Source: Bryobacteraceae bacterium | Lineage (GTDB): Bacteria > Acidobacteriota > Terriglobia > Bryobacterales > Bryobacteraceae | Length of the DNA: 64,000 bases | Direction of reading: 5' to 3' | NCBI GenBank assembly: GCA_025055455.1 | Contig: JANWXD010000014.1 | Span: 33,137-97,136 of the forward strand | Part shown: piece after piece, positions 50,988 through 59,334 of the stretch | Layout of the letters: each line of letters opens with the position of its first letter | Position numbering within the stretch: the first letter of the stretch is position 1 | Program-made: the position numbers and the translations under genes | The notes under the pieces: generated by a model | What the model was told of the DNA's origin: nothing | Databases searched by the model: none | Seen by the model: only the letters and a program-made list of their open reading frames with translations

Positions 50988-51545
50988 TTACGCGCGCTCC
51001 TGGTAGGTACCTTCGGCCGTGTTGACCCGAATTTTTTCGCCCGCGTTGATGAAGGAGGGCACCTGCACGACTAAACCCGTTTCCAGACGAGCCGGCTTGG
51101 TGACGTTGGAAACCGTGGCGCCCCGCAAACCCGGTTCGGTCTCGACCACGGTCAGATCCACGGTCGGTGGCAGTTCGACGCTGATAGGTTTTCCCTCGTA
51201 AAACTCCACGGTGACGCGCAATTGCGGGACCAAGTACTGGATGGCGTCGCCGAGCACGTCTTGGGTCAGGTGGATCTGCTCGAAAGTTTCCGTGTTCATG
51301 AAGTAATAATATTCGCCGTCCTGGTAAAGATACTCCATCTCCTGCTCGTCGAGCGCCACGCGTTCGATGCGGTCCTCGGAGGCGAACTTGTGTTCGATCA
51401 TCGCGCCGGTGCGCAGGTTCCGCATCTTCGCCTGGACGAAACCGCGCTTGTTGCCCGGCGTGCCGTGAAAGGTGCTGAAGATCGAAAACAGGTCACCGTT
51501 GTGCTTGATGATCATACCGGGACGCAGTTGGGTCGCCGAAATCAT
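50988..51545 (-). CDS. efp: translation elongation factor P
   Basis: 185 residues with three beta-barrel domains; [45 protein letters not shown] at the N-terminus, [16 protein letters not shown] and the EF-P signature [19 protein letters not shown] [67 protein letters not shown] frees ribosomes stalled on proline runs. The loop residue modified in E. coli (K34 in PGKGQ) is Asn here (PGNKR), with Lys next to it, so the usual lysylation cannot occur at that place. No epmA or epmB is nearby. Confidence 0.95.
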   Translation of the reverse strand: MISATQLRPGMIIKHNGDLFSIFSTFHGTPGNKRGFVQAKMRNLRTGAMIEHKFASEDRIERVALDEQEMEYLYQDGEYYYFMNTETFEQIHLTQDVLGDAIQYLVPQLRVTVEFYEGKPISVELPPTVDLTVVETEPGLRGATVSNVTKPARLETGLVVQVPSFINAGEKIRVNTAEGTYQERA

Positions 51546-51622
51546 GACTGCTACGACTCCTCAGGCGTGTGGTTGACGCTACAGGGCTTTACTCTATTGT
51601 AGCAAAGGATCTGTCGGGGGCT

Positions 51623-51928
51623 TCAGGCGGCTCCCACCGCGCTGGATTTCGCTGCCGCGGGCGCTTCCCGCTCCTCCAGCAGGAGCCGGCGCAGAGTGCG
51701 GAGGTCATTGAGAATCCGCCGGCTTTTTGCGATGTGGAAGGCGAGCCGGTTGAGGTTGTGCGCCACCAGTTGCAGCGCCCGGCGGCGGCGTTCCACCTGG
51801 GGGCCTTGGGTGAGGTCCAGCTCGGCGTTCACTTCGCGCTGCGCCTCCTCGATGGCCTCCAGAAGCAGCGCCACGTACTCCTGGGCGCTCTCGATGTTGT
51901 CGAAGGGCGTTTCTGCGGAGTAGGCCAT
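51623..51928 (-). CDS. conserved helical hypothetical protein
   Basis: 101 residues, no signal peptide. Begins AYSAETPFDNIESAQEYVALLLEAIEEAQREVNAEL and continues with a long charged helix (VERRRRALQLVAHNLNRLAFHIAKSRRILNDLRTLRRLLLEERE), predicted to form a two-helix coiled-coil hairpin. The sequence reads like a conserved small cytoplasmic protein of this phylum, but I cannot assign it to a family. It lies upstream of efp on the same strand with a 77-bp gap that contains a TACAAT -10-like sequence (51596-51601), so efp probably has its own promoter. Confidence 0.65.
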   Translation of the reverse strand: MAYSAETPFDNIESAQEYVALLLEAIEEAQREVNAELDLTQGPQVERRRRALQLVAHNLNRLAFHIAKSRRILNDLRTLRRLLLEEREAPAAAKSSAVGAA

Positions 51929-52035
51929 ACGCCGTCTCCTTTTCGCTGTTCCGGAATTATAACAAGTTCCAAGGCAACGGCCGCCGACCGGGCGCGGGTG
52001 CCGTGCGTGGGGCGCGTTTGCTACACCTGGGTTGG

Positions 52036-53400
52036 ATGAGGCATTGGGTGGCCTGCTGTTTGCTCAGCTCTTTGGCTTACGCCGAGCTGCGCGTCGGGGC
52101 TGCTGCTGTCAAGATTACCCCGCCCGTCGGACTTCCGCTAGCTGGGTACTACCACGTGCGGCTCGCAACGGGCATGCACGACGAGCTGTACGCCAAAGCG
52201 CTCGTTCTCGAGGGCAGCGGTTCGCGGGCCGCCCTTGTGGCCTGCGACTTGATCGCGCTGGAGGGCGACTTGGTCGAGGCCGCACGCCAGCTGATCGAGC
52301 GGACGACTGGACTCCGGGGCGACCGAGTGATGATCAGCGCGACGCACACCCATACCGGCCCGGAGGTCGAGCGACAGTTCCTCGCGTTCGTCGAGGGCGC
52401 ACCGCGCCAGGCAGCCGAACGCTATCGCGCCGAGCTGCCTTCCCGCATTGCGGAGGCGGTGCGTCTGGCGGAGGCCGCGCTTACGCCCGCCCGGGCCTGG
52501 GCCCATATCGGGCGGGAAGAGACCCTCGCGTTCTACCGCCGCTTCCGAATGAAGGACGGCACCGTGCAGTTCAACCCCGGCAAACTGAACCCGGACATTG
52601 TCGAACCCGTGGGAAAACCCGATCCCGACGTGGCCGTGGTCTACTTCGACACGCCGGACGATAAGCCACTGGCGACCTACGTCAATTACGCCTTGCATTT
52701 AGACACCGTGGGAGGCACGGAGTATTCGGGCGACTATCCGTACACCCTCGCCCGGCTTCTGGGCCAGGTCAAGGGACCTGGAATGCTGACCTTGTTCACC
52801 CTGGCCGCAGCAGGCAATATCAACCATGTGGATGTGAAGAGTCCTGAGCCGCAGAAGGGTCATGGCGAGGCGCAGCGCATCGGAACGGTTTTGGCGGGTG
52901 AGGTGCTGAAAAGCTATGCCCGACTGAAGCCCGTTGTTTCAGGGCCCGTGCGGGTCCTCAGCCGTCGGTTGGAACTTCCAGCGCGCCAAGTGGAACCAGG
53001 TGCGCTAGAATCGGCGCGCGACACCGCGCGATGGTTCGGCAAGCCGGGCGGACCTCCGTTCCTCGACATGGTCGCGGCGCTGCGCACGCTGGACCTTGCG
53101 GGACGCGGCGGCAAGGCCATTCCTGCCGAAGTTCAAGTCGTAGCGCTGGGTGAGGAGGTGGCCTGGGTGGGACTGCCGGGGGAGATTTTTGTCGAACTCG
53201 GTGTCGCCATCAAGAGGGCCTCGCCGTTTCCGCGCACCGTCGTCGTGAGCTTGGCGAACGGTTCGATTGACTACGTCCCCACCAAAGAAGCCTTCGCCGA
53301 GGGCGCCTACGAAGTAATCAGCGCGCGCTGCGCTCCGGGTTGTGGCGAAATGCTGGCGGATGCGGCCATCGGTTTGTTACGCGACCTCTACAAACGGTGA
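52036..53400 (+). CDS. exported ceramidase-like protein (neutral/alkaline non-lysosomal ceramidase N-terminal domain)
   Basis: 454 residues from the ATG at 52036, which gives a clean signal peptide (RHWVACCLLSSLAYA); an upstream GTG at 52003 would add 11 residues before it. The domain shows RVGAAAVKITPPVGLPLAGYY, DELYAKALVLEG, ATHTHTGPEVERQFLAF (metal-binding His pair) and a closing LPGEIFVELGVAIKR. Family members include neutral ceramidases (about 650-700 residues with an Ig-like C-terminal domain); this shorter form lacks that domain and its substrate is uncertain. It converges with the HAD-M1 gene, 16 bp away. Confidence 0.82.
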   Translation: MRHWVACCLLSSLAYAELRVGAAAVKITPPVGLPLAGYYHVRLATGMHDELYAKALVLEGSGSRAALVACDLIALEGDLVEAARQLIERTTGLRGDRVMISATHTHTGPEVERQFLAFVEGAPRQAAERYRAELPSRIAEAVRLAEAALTPARAWAHIGREETLAFYRRFRMKDGTVQFNPGKLNPDIVEPVGKPDPDVAVVYFDTPDDKPLATYVNYALHLDTVGGTEYSGDYPYTLARLLGQVKGPGMLTLFTLAAAGNINHVDVKSPEPQKGHGEAQRIGTVLAGEVLKSYARLKPVVSGPVRVLSRRLELPARQVEPGALESARDTARWFGKPGGPPFLDMVAALRTLDLAGRGGKAIPAEVQVVALGEEVAWVGLPGEIFVELGVAIKRASPFPRTVVVSLANGSIDYVPTKEAFAEGAYEVISARCAPGCGEMLADAAIGLLRDLYKR

Positions 53401-53416
53401 AGCGCGCGCCTGGCTC

Positions 53417-56212
53417 TCAAGCCGCGACGCGGATCTCGACGGCGACGCCGCCCACAACCCGGCCTGTGCGGGCTTCGCGCTGCACGAGATCGGCTCGCAG
53501 AATCTCGCCCGGTCTGGCTTGGGCGGGGACCTGAAGGCGCAAGCCGAAGGTGAGTTGCTGCTGCGCCGCCAAGGCCACCGGAATGTGCGCGCGGGCGCCC
53601 GTCGCGAACCGTGCCTCGGTGCGAAATACTGGCAGACTGGCCAAAGTTTGCGGATCGTCGGATCGAGCGACTCGAGCCGGCGGCGGCGCGGCGGCCGGAG
53701 AGCTGTCCGCCCGCCCGGCGCAGTCCAGCGCCGCCCGTGCTTCTTCGTCGGTAATTGGCGGCGTCGGCGACGCCCAAGGGGCCAGTCGCAAGCCGGGCGC
53801 CCGGACAAACGGGCTCGGGTTGGAGTGCAGGAGACTGGCTTCGAGCGACGGATGGTTCGGCGGGCGCAGCAGCTCCAAGCGGTAACGCCCCGCCAGAGCG
53901 GCCCGCAGGTGCGCAACCACCACGGGGATGACGATCCAGGTGTTCGGTTTCAAGTCCACAATGGTGAGATTCTTTTGCGCCAGGTTGTTGCTCTCCCAGA
54001 CGTACTTGCCCGCCACGGGGCGGTCGCTGCGCGTCAAGACCGCGGCCAGCAAACATGCGTGTGTTCCCGGCGGAGGCACCAGACTCCGCGGCCACCGCGC
54101 TTTGACAATTACCGAAGCTCCTGGCGCCAAGTCGAATCCGGAAGCAGCGGCAACGCACGGGAGAAAATCCTCCGGGTAGGAGAACTGTGTTCCGGCAAAC
54201 GGCTTGACCTGGAACGTGACCACGAAATGACGCGCCACGGAAGCGCCCCGGTTTCGGACGCGCGCGTAGAACCAGTTGTCCTGCCCGTATTCCGGCGGCT
54301 GGTGCGTCAGGCCGCCGTCATCGGCACGGCGCACCCACAGATCCGGCGAATTCCAGAAGGCGCCACGCCACGCGTCCGCCCCTGTGTGGGTCGGTTCGTC
54401 GCGGAGCCACAAATCCGGCGCCGACGCCGGATCGCTGAAGCCGAACACAAAGCGGTGAAACGCATCCACCAGCCGGGCTTCGCCAGTGCGGCAAAGGAGG
54501 AATTCCTCGATGTCGGTCGTCGTCACCGGGCGCCGCCAGCGCCGCCGGTAAAACTCGCTCATCAGTGACCGCAGCGCGCCGGCCCCGATCCACGCTGCGA
54601 CGCCTTTCCAGAACCGGTAGCCGTCGGTATAAGCGCCTCCGGTGGTGACGCGCACCCACGGATGGCGAGGACACAGCGTCACGGGCGGATCGCTGAAATT
54701 GAAGGGCAGCGTTTCGGAGGCGCCGTTGTCGTTGTAAACCGTCCAGGCTTCGTCCCACCAGCCGTCCGGCTGGCTGGCCGGCTTGACGCCGCGCGCCCAC
54801 CAACTGTGGAAGGTTTCATGACGCAGCGCGCCGGTGGAGGTGGTCGTGCCGCCTTCGTACTCCATCCCGCCGACAGGGAGAAACGCCACGAACCGATCGC
54901 CGTGGACATACGGACCTGTGGAGTTCTCGTTATCGGCCAGGAAGCCGGCGATTTGGGTGATCTGCGTGTCGAGGTTCACGGAGCTGGCGGCGGGCTTCCA
55001 GGCCTCGATCGTCACCGAGGCGCCGGAGACAGGCAGCACGGTGGCGCTGCTGGCCGAGGCCAGCGAGTCCGTGGGGCGGATTTCGAGAAGCGGCGAAAGG
55101 GCTGTGAATCGCCCGGGAAAATTCACACGCCAGTGGTTCGGCCCGAGGACGGTCACGGCGCCGTTGGTGATCACGCTGTGCGATATAGAGGAATGAAGCA
55201 GCCGCAGCTCCAGTTGGAGATCGAACTGGTCGAAGATGAGGTTGGCCGGAACCCACGCCTCCAGGTAGCGGCCCGCCCCCAGATCCGTGAAGCCGAAATT
55301 GAACACGAGGCGCGGCCCGGCACTGAAGGTCATCGCCGGCTGGTAGGAGCCCGCCGATGAGGCCTGCGGAGGCCCGAGCGTGTAGGTCACCCGCAGGGTG
55401 TGTGTGGAGCCGGCCTCCAACACTCGTTCCAGGACACGCAGCTCGGCGTGCGCTCCGCCTCCGAAGTCGTGGTGGGCCGCTTGGCTGACCGGGATGGCGG
55501 CGCCGTCCAGCCACACGCCGGTCAAGGTCTGCCGGAGGTCGAAGATCGGGTTGCCGCCGTGCGGGCCCACCTTGAAGACCACCGTCGCATCGCCGACGCC
55601 CGAAGAGGTCGCGCCGTCGAAAGTCAGGTTGGCCGAGAGGGACTGGATGTCCACTGGGACAGCCCATAAGCCGTCCACGAGGCGCGGCGGCGGCGCCAGG
55701 TCGAGATTGGTTCCGGCGAGCGGCGCCAACGGCGGCAACAGGTCCAGTAATCCCGACAGTTGGCTCACGCATTCGCCGTCCGCGGGTCCGCAGACGCCGG
55801 CGTTTCGCTTCAGAATCGCGCGCCAGCCGAAGCCGCGCGCCGCCGCGACGTGGCTCGTCGTCTCGGTGACGAAGATACACCGGTCGCTCGGCGCGGCATG
55901 GCCTGCCTTCTGAAGCGCCAGATCGAAGATGGGCCGGTTCGGCTTGCCGACATTGCCCGGAATCTCGGTGGAGAGGGTGATCAGCGGGCCTTCGATGTAG
56001 CGGGCCAGTCCGAGATTGTCCAGCGTGGCTTGGACGTGGCTCACGGTGACGCCCGCAGGCTGGTTGGACAGCAGGCCGAGCCGGTAGCCGCGCTGTTGCA
56101 AGATCTGCAATGTGTCCAAGGCGTCGGCAAAGCGCTCGAGCTGGCCCGCGGCATTCGGGAACACGAGCGTGTCGCCCAGGTCGAAGAAGATCACGCGTGG
56201 TTCCGCAGGCAT
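53417..56212 (-). CDS. HAD phosphatase-M1 peptidase fusion protein
   Basis: 931 residues with no signal peptide, ATG after GAGGAGAGCTCC. Residues 1-150 are a HAD-family domain: motif I FFDLGDTLVF (D11), motif II LLSNQPAG, motif III lysine K90 in GNVGKPNRP, but motif IV reads FVTETTSHVAAA instead of GD-x4-D. Residues about 165-600 resemble M1 gluzincins: beta-rich N-part, GGMEY (448-452) at the GAMEN position, and H465-E-T-F-H469 followed 18 residues later by E488 in WWDEAWT, the complete zinc motif. The C-terminal 300 residues are beta-rich, perhaps CARDB-like. It is the last gene of a three-gene unit. An unusual combination; substrate unknown. Confidence 0.75.
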   Translation of the reverse strand: MPAEPRVIFFDLGDTLVFPNAAGQLERFADALDTLQILQQRGYRLGLLSNQPAGVTVSHVQATLDNLGLARYIEGPLITLSTEIPGNVGKPNRPIFDLALQKAGHAAPSDRCIFVTETTSHVAAARGFGWRAILKRNAGVCGPADGECVSQLSGLLDLLPPLAPLAGTNLDLAPPPRLVDGLWAVPVDIQSLSANLTFDGATSSGVGDATVVFKVGPHGGNPIFDLRQTLTGVWLDGAAIPVSQAAHHDFGGGAHAELRVLERVLEAGSTHTLRVTYTLGPPQASSAGSYQPAMTFSAGPRLVFNFGFTDLGAGRYLEAWVPANLIFDQFDLQLELRLLHSSISHSVITNGAVTVLGPNHWRVNFPGRFTALSPLLEIRPTDSLASASSATVLPVSGASVTIEAWKPAASSVNLDTQITQIAGFLADNENSTGPYVHGDRFVAFLPVGGMEYEGGTTTSTGALRHETFHSWWARGVKPASQPDGWWDEAWTVYNDNGASETLPFNFSDPPVTLCPRHPWVRVTTGGAYTDGYRFWKGVAAWIGAGALRSLMSEFYRRRWRRPVTTTDIEEFLLCRTGEARLVDAFHRFVFGFSDPASAPDLWLRDEPTHTGADAWRGAFWNSPDLWVRRADDGGLTHQPPEYGQDNWFYARVRNRGASVARHFVVTFQVKPFAGTQFSYPEDFLPCVAAASGFDLAPGASVIVKARWPRSLVPPPGTHACLLAAVLTRSDRPVAGKYVWESNNLAQKNLTIVDLKPNTWIVIPVVVAHLRAALAGRYRLELLRPPNHPSLEASLLHSNPSPFVRAPGLRLAPWASPTPPITDEEARAALDCAGRADSSPAAAPPPARVARSDDPQTLASLPVFRTEARFATGARAHIPVALAAQQQLTFGLRLQVPAQARPGEILRADLVQREARTGRVVGGVAVEIRVAA

Positions 56213-56230
56213 GGAGCTCTCCTCGGGAGG

Positions 56231-56626
56231 CTACGGCTCGCGCCGGTACTCGAATTCGCAGCCGTCCGGATCCACGAAGCGCAGCCGGTCGCCGCTGTGG
56301 GTGAACCGGTAGGTGATGATGGCGTCGTTGGCCGTCGAGATGCGGATCTGGCCGGGCCCGGACACCTCCCAAGTTCCGGCATCCCACAACGTGAAGGCTC
56401 CCGGGGGATCTTTCTCGCCGGTGTACAGGCCGTTTGCCGCCAGCCGCAGACGGTCCGGATACAGGGCGCTGCACTCGGAGCGCGTGATTTTTAGCCAGCT
56501 TCCGACCAGCACCGCCAAGGTTTGGGGCATGGGTTGACTCCTCTCCAAAAGCCTGGGCGCGGGTTGGCAGCCCGCGCCCAGCAACAGCACAGCTACAAAG
56601 AATGCCGCTCCGCGCAGAGATGGCAC
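56231..56626 (-). CDS. small lipocalin-like beta protein, possible lipoprotein
   Basis: 131 residues if translated from the GTG at 56626, 4 bp after the metzincin stop; this gives a lipoprotein signal with lipobox LLLGAGC. A second candidate start, the ATG at 56530, has a much better ribosome site (GAGAGGAGT, 6-7 nt away) and would yield a 99-residue cytoplasmic protein starting MPQTLAVLVGSW. The body (VGSWLKITRSECSALYPDRLRLAANGLYTGE, GTWEVSGPGQIRISTANDAIITYRFTHSGDRLRFVDPDGCEFEYRRE) is all beta and resembles small lipocalin-like domains. Possibly both forms are made. Linked by position to the two metalloprotease genes around it. Confidence 0.6.
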   Translation of the reverse strand: MPSLRGAAFFVAVLLLGAGCQPAPRLLERSQPMPQTLAVLVGSWLKITRSECSALYPDRLRLAANGLYTGEKDPPGAFTLWDAGTWEVSGPGQIRISTANDAIITYRFTHSGDRLRFVDPDGCEFEYRREP

Positions 56627-56630
56627 CGCG

Positions 56631-58742
56631 CTAGGCCATCTTCGCGGCGGCGGCCTTCCGTAGCGTGGCCGCCTTGCGCTTCTCGGCGCTGCTCATCACG
56701 GCCGATTCATCGAGCAATTTGCTGGCCTCCGCCTGAGGTCCTCGCGGCCCGAAGCGGTCGGCGAGCCGCTTGGCTTCGATATAGGCGTAGTGCGGGCGCA
56801 GCACCGGGTTGGCCAGCGCCGCCCCGATGGCCTCGACACCGTCTTTCAGGTGATCGCCGCCCAGCGCGAGCGCCAGGAGCGCGTCCGGCGAGGAGAGCAC
56901 CTTGAGCGCGGCTTCCGCGTGAGCTTGGTCGGTCGCCGCCGTCACCATGACGTCTGCGGAACCCTCCACCACGCGGTCAATCCCCCGGACGTTCCACCGC
57001 ACTTCGACGGTGATCCGGTGAGGTCCGGCGGCAGGGAACAGCGCCCCGTCAGGGCCGCGCAACAGGGTCAAGGAGTCGGTGATCGTCTCACCGGGAGCGA
57101 GCGTGCGCATGGGCTGTTCGTCCAAGCAGCCGATGATCGAAGAAAACACGCGGGTATTGCCGGAGGGGTCGGTCACGGTTCCGCCCACGAATCCGCCCTT
57201 CAAGCCGAGCCGCTCCGGAACGACGGCCGGCTGGCCTCCGGTGTTCTTCAGTTCCAGATCCACGCGCACGGGCGCTCCGAGCGGCACCGCGGCCAGCACG
57301 GGAGAAACCCGCAGCTCCAGTCCTTCTGCGGTGTCCGTAATGTCGGTTGGGCTAATGGCCGGCGTCGTTGTGGAAGCCCTGCCGAAAGCCGTTCCGCCCG
57401 GCCGCACGTGGACGTCGGGGTAGTGGCGCAGGCGCTTCAGATCGTCGTCCGCGAAAGCCCACTTGATGCAGGCCGGAAACGTCGCGGGGCACGAATTGGC
57501 GATGACGTCCGTCGTGTTCATGAACCCGTTGTCCACGGTGTTGTGAAACAGCCCTAGGGCGTGGCCGAGCTCGTGCACGGCGGTGCGAAAATACGGGGCC
57601 GCAGCCGCGCCGAATCGCTGGCCCCTCACGGTTCCCCACGGGCTCGAGTTCGGGATGACCCAGTGGGAACTGATCCCGACACCCTCCCGCGGTACGTTGT
57701 TCGAGTCCGTCCCGCCCACGTCATACATGATGCCGCGCGGCGTGGAATCGAGCAGCCGCACGGCCAGCAGGTGATACCTCCACTCCGTGTCCAGATTGAC
57801 GGTGGCGCGGTGCGCCAGCATGGCCGCGTGGAGCTCGGCGTCCGACCAGGAGTCGCCGCTCGGCGGCGGCACGCTGAGCTGGCTCACCTGCACGTTGAGA
57901 TCCCAGCCCACCTCGTCGAAAACGGTTTTCCAGGTCACACCCGCGCCGTTGTCCAACGGCACCTCCGAGCCGGCCACCGTGTCGATTTCCAAGGTGGCTT
58001 TGCGGAAGTACTTGGAGACCCAGCCCATGGTAAGCCGGCCGACGACGGTCCCCGCGCTGTTGTTGACATCGCCTTCGAGATAGTCTCCGGGCGAAGGATA
58101 GCCCGCTGGGGCGGTTGTCCATGTCATCTGGGCGGTGAAAGCACCTTCGTTCGTCCAGTTGTTCGGCTCGGTGAAGCGCCACATCTCGAAGCCGAGCGTA
58201 AAACCCGTGCCCGTCGTGAAAAACTCCAGAAGCTGCGTGATCCGCAGATAGTAACGGTATCGCTTCCGGGCGAAGATGGGGATTCCGTTTGCAGGGTTCG
58301 GCGGGGGTCCGAACAGTACCAGCGGTGACACCGCTGCGGGGGGCTGTGGCTGCAAGGCCGCAGCAGGGTGGCCAGGCTGGAGCGTGATTTCGGGGAGCGG
58401 TGGCCGGACAAATATCAGGGGCCGCTGGTACAAATCGCCGCTCGCCGTACGGCCCGCGCTGTGGCATTCCACGCGGATCGTGCCGTCGTAAGTGACCAAG
58501 GAGGGCGTCTTGGGTTTGTAGTTGATCAGGTAGCAGCCGCACCGCAGGCTCTTCAGCCGAAACGGCGGGAATCTGAGCCCTGCGGGAAAGGGCTCTGGCG
58601 TCAGCCCCCGAGTGATGGCGGTCGTAGTGGGGTCGTCAGAACCTGGGGCGGCCGCGCCGACTTCTTCCGGCGGGGCTGGGACGGTCTCCGGGAGCGGCGG
58701 CAACGAAGCGACAAGCTCTCGGGGGTTGCGTTGGGTTGGCAT
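56631..58742 (-). CDS. metzincin-type zinc metalloprotease, no signal peptide
   Basis: 703 residues from the ATG at 58742 (AAAGGA 9 nt upstream; an upstream in-frame start at 58796 lacks support). The N-terminal 60 residues are Pro/Ala-rich and not a Sec or Tat signal. Residues about 160-330 are beta-rich. The catalytic part has H390-E-L-G-H-A-L-G-L-F-H400, the HExxHxxGxxH metzincin motif, and a Met-turn at M408 (DNGFMNTTD). The C-terminal third has Ig-like segments (PVRVDLELKNTGGQPAVVPERLGLKGGF, PHRITVEVRWNVRGIDRVVEG) and an alanine-rich helical end. Nothing shows how it leaves the cell. First gene of the unit with the lipocalin-like and HAD-M1 genes. Confidence 0.78.
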   Translation of the reverse strand: MPTQRNPRELVASLPPLPETVPAPPEEVGAAAPGSDDPTTTAITRGLTPEPFPAGLRFPPFRLKSLRCGCYLINYKPKTPSLVTYDGTIRVECHSAGRTASGDLYQRPLIFVRPPLPEITLQPGHPAAALQPQPPAAVSPLVLFGPPPNPANGIPIFARKRYRYYLRITQLLEFFTTGTGFTLGFEMWRFTEPNNWTNEGAFTAQMTWTTAPAGYPSPGDYLEGDVNNSAGTVVGRLTMGWVSKYFRKATLEIDTVAGSEVPLDNGAGVTWKTVFDEVGWDLNVQVSQLSVPPPSGDSWSDAELHAAMLAHRATVNLDTEWRYHLLAVRLLDSTPRGIMYDVGGTDSNNVPREGVGISSHWVIPNSSPWGTVRGQRFGAAAAPYFRTAVHELGHALGLFHNTVDNGFMNTTDVIANSCPATFPACIKWAFADDDLKRLRHYPDVHVRPGGTAFGRASTTTPAISPTDITDTAEGLELRVSPVLAAVPLGAPVRVDLELKNTGGQPAVVPERLGLKGGFVGGTVTDPSGNTRVFSSIIGCLDEQPMRTLAPGETITDSLTLLRGPDGALFPAAGPHRITVEVRWNVRGIDRVVEGSADVMVTAATDQAHAEAALKVLSSPDALLALALGGDHLKDGVEAIGAALANPVLRPHYAYIEAKRLADRFGPRGPQAEASKLLDESAVMSSAEKRKAATLRKAAAAKMA

Positions 58743-58808
58743 AAGCTTTGTCCTTTCTGGTTGAGTTGCGCCGAGGCGGCGAACTGACTTCCGCATCCGG
58801 CTCCCCCA

Positions 58809-58848
58809 ACTCTACACCCAATATCCCCTGAGTACAAGGGGAAATATT
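58809..58848 (-). promoter_or_regulatory. promoter of the metzincin/HAD-M1 locus with an overlapping quasi-palindrome
   Basis: On the minus strand TTGTAC-N17-TAGAGT (58832-58837 and 58809-58814) fits a sigma70 promoter moderately well. A 10-bp stem with a 2-nt bulge, AATATTTCCCCT against AGGGGATATT (58820-58848), covers the -35 and spacer and is a candidate operator. Confidence 0.4.
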
Positions 58849-58890
58849 TAGCACTGGTACTAGGACTTTGGTTCCAAGGCTAGCGAAATG

Positions 58891-59334
58891 TTACGAAGGC
58901 TGCTCGACCCGCGCGGCCATCTTCTCGAAGAAGCGCTTGATCAGATACTTAGCGGTGGCGTCCAGCAGCCGCTGGCCGACCCCCGCGATCATGCCTCCCA
59001 CCTGAACCTCTCCGTCGTAATGGACCTCTGTGGCGCCGTCGGCGGGCGAGAGCGTCAGCACGCCCTCACCCTTCAGGAAGCCGATCTTGCCATCCCCTTC
59101 GACGAGCAGGCGGAACCGGGCCGGAAACTCTTTGTCCGCCACGCGAATCTTGCCGGCAAACAGCCCCTGGATGCTCGAGATGACGACATTCATCTTCATC
59201 TCGTACTCGTCTTCGGCCGTGCGGACGAGTTCCCGGCATCCGGGCATGGAGGCAGCCAGCGCCTCCGGATCCTGCAGTAAGGCGTATGTGCGCTCGGGAG
59301 CGGCCGGAAGGGTGTACGAGCCGCTGATTTTCAT
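58891..59334 (-). CDS. coxG: CoxG-type SRPBCC protein
   Basis: 147 residues, a START/SRPBCC-fold protein of the carbon monoxide dehydrogenase subunit G family: SGSYTLPAAPERTYALLQDPEALAASMPGCRELVRTAEDEYEMKMNVVISSIQGLFAGKIRVADK, VHYDGEVQVGGMIAGVGQRLLDATAKYLIKRFFEKM. CoxG proteins help anchor or mature CoxL-type molybdenum hydroxylases at the membrane. The start overlaps the coxM stop (ATGA), and it is the last gene of the operon. Confidence 0.9.
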   Translation of the reverse strand: MKISGSYTLPAAPERTYALLQDPEALAASMPGCRELVRTAEDEYEMKMNVVISSIQGLFAGKIRVADKEFPARFRLLVEGDGKIGFLKGEGVLTLSPADGATEVHYDGEVQVGGMIAGVGQRLLDATAKYLIKRFFEKMAARVEQPS

